Below are positions 18,535 to 28,401 of a DNA stretch of 64,000 bases, piece by piece. The stretch is from Vibrio ziniensis (GTDB lineage Bacteria; Pseudomonadota; Gammaproteobacteria; Enterobacterales; Vibrionaceae). The notes beneath the pieces are model-generated. The model did no database searches. It was not told the origin of the DNA and saw only the letters and a list, made by a program, of their open reading frames with translations. Every line of letters begins with the position of its first letter. The first letter of the stretch is position 1. The DNA is taken from positions 806,001-870,000 of the forward strand of contig NZ_CP049332.1 in the NCBI RefSeq assembly GCF_011064285.1, given 5' to 3'. The position numbers and the translations under genes are program-made.

Positions 18535-20085
18535 ATGTTTAGTGTAAATCAGATATTTGGCGACCATATGATCCTCCAGCGTCATAAACCTATCGTCATT
18601 TGGGGGATGGGCACTTCGGGTGACACAGTAACGATTACGTTAGAAAAAGTCGCTTCTTTGGAATATGACATGCTTGTTACGCTGGATGTGATTGTCGAGG
18701 AAAGTGGAGAATGGATAGCAGAGCTGCCTGCGCAAGAAGCAGCTGTTGAGCTTGTTTTGTCAATCTCTGATAGCACCAATAAACTCAGCTTTAATGATAT
18801 TGGTATTGGAGAGGTGTGGGTCGCAGGCGGGCAGTCTAATATGGAATACCACGTTCACTTTGATGCCAATAAAGCAGACATAATACAAAATCAAAAAAGT
18901 CGTGATATTCGATTTTTCAATGTTGCACAAATTTCAATTCCTGAAATGGAAACTCAGTTCGACTATAAGGAGTTTTATGTTTGGCGTTGCTGTACACCAG
19001 AAGACTTACCCCATTTTTCTTCCGTTGCTTACTACTTTGCCCATGATTTAAACCTAGCACTGGATATTCCCGTAGGCATTGTCGGGTGTAACTGGGGAGG
19101 AACACCAGCTTGTGCTTGGGTAGAAGAGTCATATCTAAGAGATACAAAAGCTGAGATTTGGCTCGATGAGTATGAGGCTAAGCTAGAAGGGATCGACTTA
19201 GCACAAGATAAAGAGCTTTACTTAAATCAGCCAAGCAGTGATACCAGTCAACCTTTGAAATCGATTGAAGGTTTAGCTGGCAAAATTATGTATCCCGGTT
19301 TAAGTGAAGCAGAACAAGCTCAAATGGTAGATGAAGCCGCTAGTATCCCGAATCAACAAGCAGCAATAAGTGGAGGTCCCCACCATCAATACCGACCGGG
19401 CGGACTATACGAGAATATGCTGACTCGAATTACCGCCTTCACAGTGCGTGGAGTAATTTGGTATCAAGGTGAGAGTGATTCGCCGCATGCGGATGTGTAT
19501 TTCTCAACATTTAGTCAATTAATTCGTTGCTGGCGTGATGCGTGGGGAGAGTGTTTACCTTTTCTTTTTGTTCAGTTAGCCCCGTTTTCTCGTTGGCTTT
19601 CTCTTGATGGCGGTGCATTTCCTGAATTGCGCAGGCAACAACAAAAAGTGGCCGATAAAATCGAAAATACTTGGATGGTGAGTTCGGGTGACGCCGGAAT
19701 GGAAATCGATATTCATCCAAAGATTAAAAAGCCTATTGGTCAACGTTTAGCTTTGCTTGCGCAAAATCATATCTACAAGCAAGAGGTTATGTCGCAAGCG
19801 CCAAGATTTAAAAGTGCTACCAGAACGAATGAATCTATTTGTATTGAGTTTGAATATGCTGATGGTTTGCACCTAGTAGGAACCAGCGTTAATGCTCTTT
19901 CTTTAGAAGATAAAAGTGGTAACAGTATTTGTTATGAGAGCTTTAAGATTGAAGGTCGTTGTTTAGTGTTATTTGGTCACTTTGAAGATGCGGTTTTGAT
20001 TAAATTTGCTTCAACACCGTACTATCAAGTCAATCTATACAACAAATCTAAGATCCCCGCGCTGCCATTTGAAGTGGGCTGTTAG
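18535..20085 (+). CDS. SGNH sialate O-acetylesterase-family esterase
   Basis: The 516-residue protein contains VAGGQSNMEYHV near residue 96 (nucleophile Ser in GQSNME) and IWYQGESDS near 305 (the family GE(S/A)D block), with FVQLAPF further on. No signal peptide is seen, so it works in the cytoplasm on imported acetylated sugars. Family members deacetylate sialic acids, xylan or pectin fragments; with no sialic acid genes nearby, a plant-polysaccharide-type substrate is more likely (inference). It is coupled to the AraC gene by a one-base gap. Confidence 0.85.
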   Translation: MFSVNQIFGDHMILQRHKPIVIWGMGTSGDTVTITLEKVASLEYDMLVTLDVIVEESGEWIAELPAQEAAVELVLSISDSTNKLSFNDIGIGEVWVAGGQSNMEYHVHFDANKADIIQNQKSRDIRFFNVAQISIPEMETQFDYKEFYVWRCCTPEDLPHFSSVAYYFAHDLNLALDIPVGIVGCNWGGTPACAWVEESYLRDTKAEIWLDEYEAKLEGIDLAQDKELYLNQPSSDTSQPLKSIEGLAGKIMYPGLSEAEQAQMVDEAASIPNQQAAISGGPHHQYRPGGLYENMLTRITAFTVRGVIWYQGESDSPHADVYFSTFSQLIRCWRDAWGECLPFLFVQLAPFSRWLSLDGGAFPELRRQQQKVADKIENTWMVSSGDAGMEIDIHPKIKKPIGQRLALLAQNHIYKQEVMSQAPRFKSATRTNESICIEFEYADGLHLVGTSVNALSLEDKSGNSICYESFKIEGRCLVLFGHFEDAVLIKFASTPYYQVNLYNKSKIPALPFEVGC

Positions 20086-20384
20086 TGTTTATCAGAGTTC
20101 GTTTGCCTATACGTTGTAGCAAAATTATTAAAGTGTGAGCTATGCATTTCTACCCTAGACAAAAATGCTCGATGAAAAATCTCGGGGTAGAAAATTAAAG
20201 TTATTTGCCACGTTACTTCGCTTTAATACTTCTACTGATTATGAGGGGCCTGTGAAATTAGGTGTATCAGTTGCTGTAGACGAGTAATGCGTTTAGCAAC
20301 CCTCACTGATGTATTTCCCCCAAATACAAACCTCCTGAAACCAGAGGTTACTTAGTAGCCTCTACTTCACCAAAGGTGATCTTT
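20086..20384. other. Intergenic with a 21-bp palindrome
   Basis: No gene seen. TTTCTACCC (20147) and GGGTAGAAA (20185) form a long-loop inverted repeat. AGAGGTTACT and AGTAGCCTCT (20343-20363, one mismatch, one central base) form a tight palindrome 22 bases before the next start, a good operator candidate. Confidence 0.45.
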
Positions 20385-20654
20385 ATGTATTTAAAAAAAA
20401 CATCTGTCTATCAAAATGAAGTTTTGTTGCTGCTGCATGAACTGATGTATACATCAAAAGGCTGTTTGAGTTTTAAACAATTGCAAGCCAAGCTAGGTTC
20501 GAAGGTTGAGAGTGATATGCGTCATTTGTGCTTACACGGAATGCTTTCTAACTACATCGAATTTAAGAGTTCTTGTATACAGCTTACGGAGCGCGGTATG
20601 CAGCATTACCTTGAGAAGCAAACGCCACCGCCAATATTCGATTTGTGTTCTTAA
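20385..20654 (+). CDS. Small winged-helix-like protein, unknown function
   Basis: The 89-residue product reads as a compact helical domain (LLLLHELMYTSKGCLSFKQL, then DMRHLCLHGMLSNYI, then a strand pair ending in LTERGMQHYL), a pattern like winged-helix DNA-binding proteins. The frame opens at a GTG at 20376, but AAAGGTG is spaced for the ATG at 20385. A near-perfect palindrome just upstream could be an autoregulatory operator. The assignment as a regulator is structural inference only. Confidence 0.5.
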   Translation: MYLKKTSVYQNEVLLLLHELMYTSKGCLSFKQLQAKLGSKVESDMRHLCLHGMLSNYIEFKSSCIQLTERGMQHYLEKQTPPPIFDLCS

Positions 20655-20748
20655 CACCGACCGAAAAGGCAGATAGGGTCGTAGAATTCATATCGTAATC
20701 GTAATTTCTCTATTAATTCAATTCACATTGACGAATTGTAGAAAAGAG

Positions 20749-21330
20749 CTATTCATCATTCGCTGAGTCTATGTGTTTTATAAGCTTTGCTGGTACTCCT
20801 CCTACAACAGTATTGGGAATCACATCTCTGTTTACTACCGAACCGGCAGCAACTACAGCTCCATCACCAATGATGACTCCTTGTAATATGGTTGCATTAG
20901 AACCTATCCATACGTTATTACCAATAACAATCGGTTTAGGAATTGTAGTGCCTCGTTTATGAGGAGCCATTTCATGATTGAGGGTTGCTAACACCACATT
21001 GTGGCCGATGAGGACGCCATCACCAACAGTAATCCCTCCCTGATCCTGAAAACAGCAACCGGAATTGATGAAGACGTTCTTACCAAAGCTAATGTTTTTA
21101 CCGCAATCGGTATTGAATGGTGGAAACACCATAAAAGAGTCGTCGATAGGTTTTCCGATTAGTTGAGACATAATCTCTCGGATTTCCTCTGGTGGATGGT
21201 AGCTCCCATTAAGTTTCGCGGTTATTTTTAGAGCTTCCATTGCGAGTTCATAGCATTGCTGGTGTATTTCTGAATTTCCTTCTATCACACCACCTTCACG
21301 CATGTATTGTAAACATTCTTCCAGAGTCAC
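20749..21330 (-). CDS. Maltose/galactoside O-acetyltransferase-like hexapeptide enzyme
   Basis: The 193-residue acyltransferase has an N-terminal helical Mac domain (about 1-55) followed by left-handed beta-helix hexapeptide repeats ([58 protein letters not shown]). The catalytic histidine is in TLNHEM (about residue 118). Length and order match Maa/LacA/NodL-type acetyltransferases that use acetyl-CoA. It stands alone between convergent genes, so its acceptor sugar is unknown. Confidence 0.9.
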   Translation of the reverse strand: MTLEECLQYMREGGVIEGNSEIHQQCYELAMEALKITAKLNGSYHPPEEIREIMSQLIGKPIDDSFMVFPPFNTDCGKNISFGKNVFINSGCCFQDQGGITVGDGVLIGHNVVLATLNHEMAPHKRGTTIPKPIVIGNNVWIGSNATILQGVIIGDGAVVAAGSVVNRDVIPNTVVGGVPAKLIKHIDSANDE

Positions 21331-21434
21331 TATGTTTCCTTAACTTTGTGAATAGAGTGATTCCAAATCATGGAGGTGTAGAGCGTTTAGGTCAAGTTTT
21401 AGCTTTATGGACTGTTTCTTTTGTTTATCAATAC

Positions 21435-22390
21435 TTAATCTTCACCTAGAACGGGAAGTACGTATTGTCCCATTTCGTCGATAATTTCATCTGCGGGTCT
21501 GCGAGAAGGTTTTAGATTAAGAGCAATATGATTAACCCCTAACTTTTTATGTTTGATTAGGCGATCTATAAGCGCGTTGCGTCCGATCCTGACGACGTTA
21601 TAAAAACGTTGATAAGGGGAATCGGGGTTTGCATCGAGGTCGAAAAACGTTGCATAGCCGTACTTAGGTGCTGGATTATCTCCAGCAGCAGTTTTTAGTT
21701 GTGAAATAAGCTGTTTAATTGCATGTTCATCATCAACAGACCATATCCAGGCGTCTACATTGTTTGCTAACCATTCAATTGGTTGGCGAGAGCGACCGAC
21801 AGCTATCATGGGGATCCGCCCATTTACGGGTTTGGGATGGAGATCGAGATTGCCTTTTACGTGCCATAATGTTGGGTCGCCATTTGTGGGAAATGATCAC
21901 TGTGTAAACGGTTAATGACATCAATAGACTCACGATACAGTTCTGCACGTTTATCAAAATCAATTCCGAAAGCCGGATACTCGACAGGACGGTCACCCGT
22001 TGATAGACCTAGTACAAAACGTCCGCCAGTGAGCAAATCTATTGACGCGGATTGTTTAGCTACTGAAATCGGGTCACGTAATGGTAATACGATACCTGCT
22101 GTCCCAAGGGTTATCTCATTTGTTACCGCTGAGAGGTATCCAGCATAGACAAATGGGTCTATGATTTGGGCCGCGTCACCAAAGTTAGGGTCGTAAAATG
22201 GGACATCACGTGCCCAAATACTGGCAAAGCCGGCTCTTTCTGCTTGTTGAGCAATTCTTAGATGGTCCTTTAGAGTCGGGAATGGTTTACTTGGGTAAGC
22301 TTCCAGCGGAGTTAGTAATCCAACAGATACCTTATTGTCGGAAAACACGCGCTGAAAACTGGTTGGAAATGATAGTTTGCTTTTATTCAT
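21435..22390 (-). pseudogene. Luciferase-like (LLM, BA3436-type) oxidoreductase, frameshifted
   Basis: Two frames together make one flavin-dependent luciferase-family oxidoreductase of about 318 residues. The N-terminal part has FPTSFQRVF, GLLTPLEAY, ARDVPFYDPNFGD and GRFVLGLSTGDRP. The C-terminal part has IPMIAVGRSRQPIEW and INH-like VNHIALNLKPSRRP. The join is in GGGAAA at 21888-21893, where one base is missing; adding it restores HF-PTNGDPTLWHVKG without stops. Start 22390 (MNKSKLSF) avoids overlap with the upstream gene; an in-frame ATG also exists at 22441. It lies downstream of the SnoaL-like gene in the same operon. Real decay or sequencing error cannot be separated here. Confidence 0.8.
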
Positions 22391-22419
22391 CGCTTTTGAA
22401 CTCTTATTTTTCTGGGATA

Positions 22420-22872
22420 TTAATGAGACTCTTCTGGCCATAAAACATCTAATTCACTGCGTGAAATTCTCCATTCTCCGTTTACACGAACATATTGATC
22501 TACGTAATGTCCTAAGAGCAAAAATGGATGTTGAGATTGTTCACGGTCAGTAACGAAATCTAGTAGGTAGCAGCTACCTGATGCATTGTTTTCGTCGATT
22601 AAAGTAATATCGTGATTAGTAACCGCGTGTACGAAAGGAAAATGTGCACGGTTTTTTGTATCAAATGTGTGGTACGCCTCTTTTAGGCTTTGTTTGATTT
22701 CAGTTAAACCTTTCATTGAGCCAACGGTAACTTTAACTTCGGCATCTTCAGTAAAGACTTCTCCCATTTTTTCAGCTTCGCCACCATCAAGTAGCTGGCT
22801 GTAGCGTAGTCTTAATGCTCGAATTTCTTCACGATCAAGAAGGGCGTTAATACGTGTGTTGTTGTTGGACAT
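22420..22872 (-). CDS. SnoaL-like (NTF2-fold) protein
   Basis: The 150-residue product fits the SnoaL_4 / nuclear transport factor 2-like family: an N-terminal helix (LLDREEIRALRLRYSQLLDG), FTEDAEVKV, and the curved sheet with HFPFVHAVTNHDITL and GHYVDQYVRVNGEWRISR. Members are small isomerases, hydratases or dehydratases, or binding proteins, so the reaction is not predictable. It is the first gene of an operon with the luciferase-like gene, and is divergent from a LysR regulator 120 bases away that probably controls it. Confidence 0.8.
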   Translation of the reverse strand: MSNNNTRINALLDREEIRALRLRYSQLLDGGEAEKMGEVFTEDAEVKVTVGSMKGLTEIKQSLKEAYHTFDTKNRAHFPFVHAVTNHDITLIDENNASGSCYLLDFVTDREQSQHPFLLLGHYVDQYVRVNGEWRISRSELDVLWPEESH

Positions 22873-22992
22873 GGTGTTTCTCCGGTTAATGATTTAGGTC
22901 AGGTTGTTTCATCTAACAGGAGATATTGTATTGACTTGTTTTAAAATGATAATACAGTTTAAATTCCATTAATTGCATCTCATGGTTCCATA

Positions 22993-23916
22993 ATGAAGGT
23001 TGTCCAGACTCAATTCTCAGGTGTGATTGAATACGTTGAAACGCTACGAACTGGTTCATTTACTGCTGCTGGCGAACGCTTAGGGCTTACTGGTTCAGCG
23101 GTTGGTAAAAGTGTCACTCGGTTAGAAAAAAAATTAGGTACGAAGTTACTGCATCGAACGACACGCAGTTTAACTCCAACCCCAGAGGGCCAGCGCTATT
23201 TTGAAGGTTGGATTGGTATACTGGATGAAATCGACAGTTTGGAGCAAGGTGTTGTCGCTGGAAGTGTTCAGGTTTCCGGAAGCATGAATGTCCATCTCCC
23301 AGCAGCATTTGGAAGAAGGCACGTGATGCCAGTTTTGCTGGAATTAACTAAGAAATACCCGAATCTCGATTTGTCGGTTGCATTTAGTGAAAGGCGTATC
23401 AATTTGATTGATGAAGGTGTTGACCTCGTTGTGCGCATAGGGACATTGGCTGATGATGCGGATTTAATTGCAAGACGATTAGGGCGCCAACGATTAGTTT
23501 TGTGTGCCAGTCCCAAATATCTTGAAAAGAAGGGGACTCCTAAGCTAGTGACTGAATTGACAGAACATGACTGTATTGTCGGCGGTCAAAGAAGTTCTCA
23601 ACCCGCATGGTTGTTTAGGCGTGAAAACGGTGAAAGTTTCGCACAGATAGTTCATGGTCGGTATTGTTTTAGCGATGGTGACGCAATGCTCTCTGCGGTC
23701 TTAGAAGGTGTGGGGATATCTCAGTTACCAACTTGGTTGATCAATGAACATCTTGCGACAGGTGCGTTAGTGACTATTTTAGATGAATATGCCGGTGCCG
23801 AAATGCCAATACATGCGGTATGGCCGCGTTCACGATATTTAAAGCCGAGACAACGAGTAGTGATTGATGCATTGGTAGAAGACGCTGAAAAAACAGGTTC
23901 GATTTATCAATTATGA
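22993..23916 (+). CDS. LysR-family transcriptional regulator
   Basis: The 307-residue protein has an N-terminal winged HTH (YVETLRTGSFTAAGERLGLT and SAVGKSVTRLEKKLG, about 12-50) and a LysR substrate-binding domain (about 93-300). The sequence HRTTRSLTPTPEG marks the CrgA-like subgroup that often controls oxidoreductases. It is divergent from the SnoaL-luciferase operon with a 120-base shared promoter region, the usual layout for a LysR and its target. Confidence 0.9.
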   Translation: MKVVQTQFSGVIEYVETLRTGSFTAAGERLGLTGSAVGKSVTRLEKKLGTKLLHRTTRSLTPTPEGQRYFEGWIGILDEIDSLEQGVVAGSVQVSGSMNVHLPAAFGRRHVMPVLLELTKKYPNLDLSVAFSERRINLIDEGVDLVVRIGTLADDADLIARRLGRQRLVLCASPKYLEKKGTPKLVTELTEHDCIVGGQRSSQPAWLFRRENGESFAQIVHGRYCFSDGDAMLSAVLEGVGISQLPTWLINEHLATGALVTILDEYAGAEMPIHAVWPRSRYLKPRQRVVIDALVEDAEKTGSIYQL

Positions 23917-24237
23917 CTTAGTATTCTCCCCTAAATGTATTGCTTTAGCTGTAACTCATTGTGTTTCATTTTAAGATACTGGCAAAGTTATTGTGAGTAA
24001 GTTTGCCAGACTCAAACTAATCCGGATTCTGCTAATTTAGAAAAGTCGCAGACAAGGTTTTGTCCAAAAACCTGTTACAAACTTGCAATGACATTTGGTA
24101 TGTGATGGGGAAATAGTGTGAGTAACTATTTTCATCGTATTTTTCTTGATTGATTCAGCACCCTAAACACAAGCATATTTATGGTGTAGAAAGAGGGCAG
24201 GTGTTAGTTGCCCTCTATTACTTAGTTAGATAGAGAT
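23917..24237. other. Intergenic between convergent genes
   Basis: No gene seen. It contains the terminator of the reductase operon on the minus strand near 24187-24216; nothing else stands out. Confidence 0.5.
24187..24216 (-). terminator. Terminator of the cinnamate-reductase-like operon
   Basis: On the minus strand AGAGGGCA and TGCCCTCT form an 8-bp stem followed by TTCT, about 20 bases after the stop of the flavoprotein gene. Confidence 0.55.
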
Positions 24238-26658
24238 TTAGTTCATTTCTTCAATCGCAGTTTGTCCTGCAATTCGACCAAACGTAAAGATGTCAGCAAG
24301 TGCGTTACCGCCAAGTCGGTTACCCGCGTGGATACCACCAGCAACTTCACCAGCAGCGTACAGATGCTTGATAGGTTGATTATTCTCATCAAGAACGCGA
24401 GTCGCTGTATCTATCTTCAAACCACCCATTGTATGGTGTACTGCTGGTTGGCGTGGTGTTGCATAGAAAGGCGCTTTTTCCACTTTCAGGCTAAATGTAT
24501 CCTTATGGAACTCAGGATCATTTTCCGCTTCAACGTAGCTGTTGTACTTGTTAACGGTATCAATGAGTACTGATGGTTCCATACACACTTTGGCTGCCAG
24601 CTCTTCTAGCGTGTCAGCTCTGTATAACGTACCTGCTTCAACTTGACGGTCTATTTTCTCCTGACTAGTGTTCGCGGCAGTTTTCTTGATTTCATCATCA
24701 GCAATCAGATAGAACAGCCCACCTTCCGCTAAGGCAGCTTTAGTCAGTACGTCACGTCCCGCGAACTCGTTGACAAAACGTTTACCGTTTTTGTTCACAA
24801 TGACAAAGTTTTCTGGAGGAACCTGCAGTCCGCTAAACAGTTCACCGGTATTCGGATCAGCTACAGGCATCATTTGAGTGAAGCCCATGCCTGTTAATCC
24901 AGCACCTACTGATTGACCAAGAAGAATACCATCCCCTGTCATAGCATATGAGTTGGTTGTCTTGATATCGTCAGCAATGTTGCTCCAATAAGTGTTGTAT
25001 TGTTTGAGCATCTTTGTATTAGCACCAAAACCGCCACTAGCCAGAACAACAGCTTTTGCATGAACGGTAATCTTCTGACCGTTTACACCGGTAGCGATAA
25101 TCCCTTTTATTTCGCCATCTTCAATAAGGAACTCTTTAGCAGGGCTATCGGTAATAATGGTGCCTTTCATTTTCTCTATGTACTGGCTCAATGCGAGAAT
25201 GAATGCTGTGCCGTATTTTTTCACTGGCTTATGACCACGACGCCACAAAGCACCAACCGGAGCAAATACGATATTTTTATCGTATTCGACACCGATCTCT
25301 TCGATCCATTGAACGCTCTCTAAAGCACGGTCGGTCAAAATCTTAACCAGATCATATTGTCCATAGATGCTGTTGCCCAGCAGGTCAGTACGCTTACCAC
25401 CGAAATAAGTCTGCATTCTGTGAAGCAATGGTGAATCAAACAAGTGACCTTTAGCATCACCAAATTTTTCTTGGTATACGGCAAACTCTTGTTTCAGATC
25501 GCAGAAGTCTTCACGATATTCTTCATGAATATCACTTTCAGCAGTACTCAGCAGAGCTTCAATTGTTTGTCTTTCACCTGGGTTTTCGTCGAAAGTACGT
25601 TGCCATTCAGGATCCGCCGCATTTATTGGACCACCAGTACGTATCGTGTTACCCCCTACAGCAGGGTATTTTTCCAGTACAATAGCGCTCTTACCTTGTT
25701 GTAAAACTGTTGCTGCGGCACTTAATCCAGCGCCGCCTCCGCCAATGACAACCACATCGCAAGTGTACTCTTCGTCACCTTTATTTAAGCTACTGGCTGG
25801 TTTAGGACGACGTTTCAAGATGTCAGGGTTAACACCTGCAAGCTTCACAGCTTTTGCAACGCCATCAAGAACTGCGTTACTGGTTTCAGAAGCACCAGAC
25901 AAGGCGTCCACATTCAGTGTCTGGCCTTCGATGATTTTATCTGGGATACGTACGAATACGACGTCCGCTAAACCTTCTGTCTCACTACCTGTGTCAATAT
26001 CAATGCTTTCGATTCTCTTGTCGCTAAACGACACTTTCATTGGCAGTGCGCCACCATGCCCCAGAGCGTGGACATCATATGTACCAGGAGTAAATGAAAA
26101 CTCTTCTTCTTCGTTCAACTGATTTGAAATTTTGGCAAATCGCATAAATCTTAAGAAACAAATTTCTAAAAAGTCGATTGTGCCATCACTAATTAGTTGA
26201 CCATTTTCATCAAACGCTTTGTGTGCATTTCCGAGTAAGAATTCGTACCCAGGCATAACGTTCGCGTTAACGCCAGGTGCATCTAGGATCTGACGTAGGT
26301 GCAGCTGAGCACGAGAAGAACCTTGAGAATCGATAGATGCACCAAGGATCATAACTGGCTTACCATCAAGTGGATGAAGCTCGTAACTCAACCATTCAAG
26401 CACGCTCTTGAGACTAGATGGGATTGAGTGGTTATACTCAGGCGTCGCAATGATTACGCCGTCACTAGCAATAATTTTTTCATTGATTGCCAATAACTGC
26501 GGGTTGTTAGACGGATTGTCCTGATTAAACATTGGAACTTCGTTAATTTCCAACAACTCGATTTCTGCTTTATCTTTAAAATGCGCCTGCATAAATTCAA
26601 GCAGAGTTCGGTTATGAGACTTTGGAGAAGTAGTTCCGATGATTGCTGTAAATTTCAT
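24238..26658 (-). CDS. crdB: Three-domain flavoprotein reductase, (hydroxy)cinnamate reductase-like large subunit
   Basis: The 806-residue protein joins an NAD(P)H-dependent FMN-reductase domain (about 1-185: [28 protein letters not shown]), an FMN_bind domain (about 195-275) and a fumarate-reductase-type FAD_binding_2 domain (about 298-806: [32 protein letters not shown]). The FMN_bind domain carries the flavinylation motif DALSGASET, with T259 as the covalent FMN site for ApbE. This order matches the NADH:(hydroxy)cinnamate reductase of Vibrio as I know it. Related enzymes reduce acrylate or urocanate, so the substrate is probable, not proven. Start 26658 is preferred over 26685 because it follows the upstream stop. 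No signal peptide: cytoplasmic. Confidence 0.85.
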   Translation of the reverse strand: MKFTAIIGTTSPKSHNRTLLEFMQAHFKDKAEIELLEINEVPMFNQDNPSNNPQLLAINEKIIASDGVIIATPEYNHSIPSSLKSVLEWLSYELHPLDGKPVMILGASIDSQGSSRAQLHLRQILDAPGVNANVMPGYEFLLGNAHKAFDENGQLISDGTIDFLEICFLRFMRFAKISNQLNEEEEFSFTPGTYDVHALGHGGALPMKVSFSDKRIESIDIDTGSETEGLADVVFVRIPDKIIEGQTLNVDALSGASETSNAVLDGVAKAVKLAGVNPDILKRRPKPASSLNKGDEEYTCDVVVIGGGGAGLSAAATVLQQGKSAIVLEKYPAVGGNTIRTGGPINAADPEWQRTFDENPGERQTIEALLSTAESDIHEEYREDFCDLKQEFAVYQEKFGDAKGHLFDSPLLHRMQTYFGGKRTDLLGNSIYGQYDLVKILTDRALESVQWIEEIGVEYDKNIVFAPVGALWRRGHKPVKKYGTAFILALSQYIEKMKGTIITDSPAKEFLIEDGEIKGIIATGVNGQKITVHAKAVVLASGGFGANTKMLKQYNTYWSNIADDIKTTNSYAMTGDGILLGQSVGAGLTGMGFTQMMPVADPNTGELFSGLQVPPENFVIVNKNGKRFVNEFAGRDVLTKAALAEGGLFYLIADDEIKKTAANTSQEKIDRQVEAGTLYRADTLEELAAKVCMEPSVLIDTVNKYNSYVEAENDPEFHKDTFSLKVEKAPFYATPRQPAVHHTMGGLKIDTATRVLDENNQPIKHLYAAGEVAGGIHAGNRLGGNALADIFTFGRIAGQTAIEEMN

Positions 26659-26663
26659 TTCTC

Positions 26664-27272
26664 TTATGCCTCTTGAGTTTGCCAAACGTATTTTTTGTCT
26701 TTTTTGATTGCTGCTTTCTCTGATAATAATTTTGTTATCAATTGTGTAAACAGCACAAACTCTCTAAAAATCTCATCAAGTTCAGCTAACTTTTCTTCCA
26801 CGATTAAAGTACCACTTGAGTTAAATGCGGCTTGTGATTTTCCTAGTAGAAACTCGCTGCTTGGCATAAGGCGTGCCGCTAATTCTGGAGAGTCCAGAAT
26901 TTGACGAAGATGAGCTTGAGCTCTTGAAGAACCCAATGAACCATGGGATGCACCTACGATCAGTACTGGCTTATCGGTAAGTGCCTGACTGGTATAACTG
27001 ATCCATTCTAATGCACTTTTCAGTACTGCAGGGATCGCGTGGTCGTACTCCGGCGTCGCAATAATTACCCCATCAGCTTGAAGAATCTTTGAAGATAGAG
27101 CCTGTACCTCTTCAGGTACTTGGTCATCTTTAGCTTCATAAAAAGCAGGCAAGTTTTTTACTTCATAGAGTTCAAGCCCAGCTTCCTGCTTGAAATGCTC
27201 TTTCATGAATTGCAGTAACATTCGGTTTGTTGACACATTAGAATTGGTGCCAACAATTGCTAAGTAGTTCAT
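26664..27272 (-). CDS. crdA: NAD(P)H-dependent FMN reductase-like small subunit
   Basis: The 202-residue flavodoxin-like protein has the same fold as the first domain of the next gene: [17 protein letters not shown] near the N-terminus and [21 protein letters not shown] near 71. It ends five bases before the large-subunit start, so the two are co-translated. In Vibrio cinnamate reductases a small FMN_red subunit accompanies the large one; the arrangement here is the same. It could also act alone as a flavin or quinone reductase. Confidence 0.8.
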   Translation of the reverse strand: MNYLAIVGTNSNVSTNRMLLQFMKEHFKQEAGLELYEVKNLPAFYEAKDDQVPEEVQALSSKILQADGVIIATPEYDHAIPAVLKSALEWISYTSQALTDKPVLIVGASHGSLGSSRAQAHLRQILDSPELAARLMPSSEFLLGKSQAAFNSSGTLIVEEKLAELDEIFREFVLFTQLITKLLSEKAAIKKDKKYVWQTQEA

Positions 27273-27433
27273 ATTAAAAGTTTTCCTGTATTTCTTAAAT
27301 AACCATAATTAAATTCTGGTTACTGTTTTAACACAGTATGAAAATGCTATCTAATAGCAATACATTCGCCTTTAATAAGTAATTTGTTATAGTTTGGTTT
27401 TCGTGAGAAGTTGGACACTGGAAGGGAAAGAAA

Positions 27434-28363
27434 ATGTCGAAGTATCACAATCAAAACACCTTGTATTACATTGATGCTTTGCTGCGTTTTAGCAATTACA
27501 GCAAAGCAGCTGATTCCCTCTATATTTCTCAACCGTATTTGACTCAGGTAATAAAACGCATTGAAGGAGAGCTTAACTGCCAGATCATCAATCGTAGTGA
27601 GCTACCATATCGATTAACTGAACAGGGCAAAATTTATTACGATTATCTCAGCTCTCTTGAAACGGTTTATTCCAACATGCGAAGACAGATCACTGCTTTG
27701 ACAGATGTGGACAAGACAACCATTAAAATCGGTATTTTAGGCAGTATTGGTAGCTACCTTATTCCATTGTTTTTACCAAAGTTTTTATTGCTATACCCTA
27801 ACTGCCACATAGAGTTGGTAGAAGATATACCGGAAAATAATGAGAAACGACTTTTGAAGGGAGAAGTCGACTTTTTTATAGGGCAAAACTCGAACAATAT
27901 TGCGCCAAACTTATTTGCAGTGACATGGGGAAAACATGGCTATTTCGCGGTCATACCGAAATCATGTGAACTTTATCAAGATAACGTTTCAACCTTAGCC
28001 CCCAATAGTATTGCTATCGAAGATCTATTGCGTCAGAAGCTGGTTTTGACTGCAAGAGGGTCTGCTATTAGAGCGCAAATCGACCATTTATTAAGTATTT
28101 ATAAAGTTAAGCCCGATATCATTTTGGAAAGTACAGAAATAAGAACAGTGAAACACCTAGCAATGTCTGGCTTAGGCGTCACGGTTGTACCCGAAAGTTT
28201 GGCAATTTCACCTCGTCCTTCTGAGTACAACATCTATGATTTGCCTGTAGAACAGTTGAACCTCGATTATTTCATTGCCTATCACAGCGAGAGAAAACTG
28301 TCAGAGATAGACAAAGGTCTTCTTGATTCATTTATATATAACAAAGATGCAGTTGCACGTTAA
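27434..28363 (+). CDS. LysR-family regulator of the reductase locus
   Basis: The 309-residue protein has an N-terminal HTH (DALLRFSNYSKAADSLYISQ, YLTQVIKRIEGEL) and a LysR effector domain from about residue 92 (IKIGILGSIGSYLIP). It is divergent from the two reductase subunits (161-base gap) and 38 bases upstream of apbE, so it lies between target and maturation genes. It probably senses the aromatic acid substrate (inference). AAGGGAAAG precedes the ATG. Confidence 0.9.
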   Translation: MSKYHNQNTLYYIDALLRFSNYSKAADSLYISQPYLTQVIKRIEGELNCQIINRSELPYRLTEQGKIYYDYLSSLETVYSNMRRQITALTDVDKTTIKIGILGSIGSYLIPLFLPKFLLLYPNCHIELVEDIPENNEKRLLKGEVDFFIGQNSNNIAPNLFAVTWGKHGYFAVIPKSCELYQDNVSTLAPNSIAIEDLLRQKLVLTARGSAIRAQIDHLLSIYKVKPDIILESTEIRTVKHLAMSGLGVTVVPESLAISPRPSEYNIYDLPVEQLNLDYFIAYHSERKLSEIDKGLLDSFIYNKDAVAR

Positions 28364-28401
28364 CTGGGGCGCGAGCAAGCAAATAGATGGAAAGGAAAAA
28401 T

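Noticed and set aside
26659..26685. Longer start of the large reductase subunit
   Set aside because: It would overlap the small-subunit gene and adds nine residues (MANSRGIRE) outside the FMN-reductase domain start.
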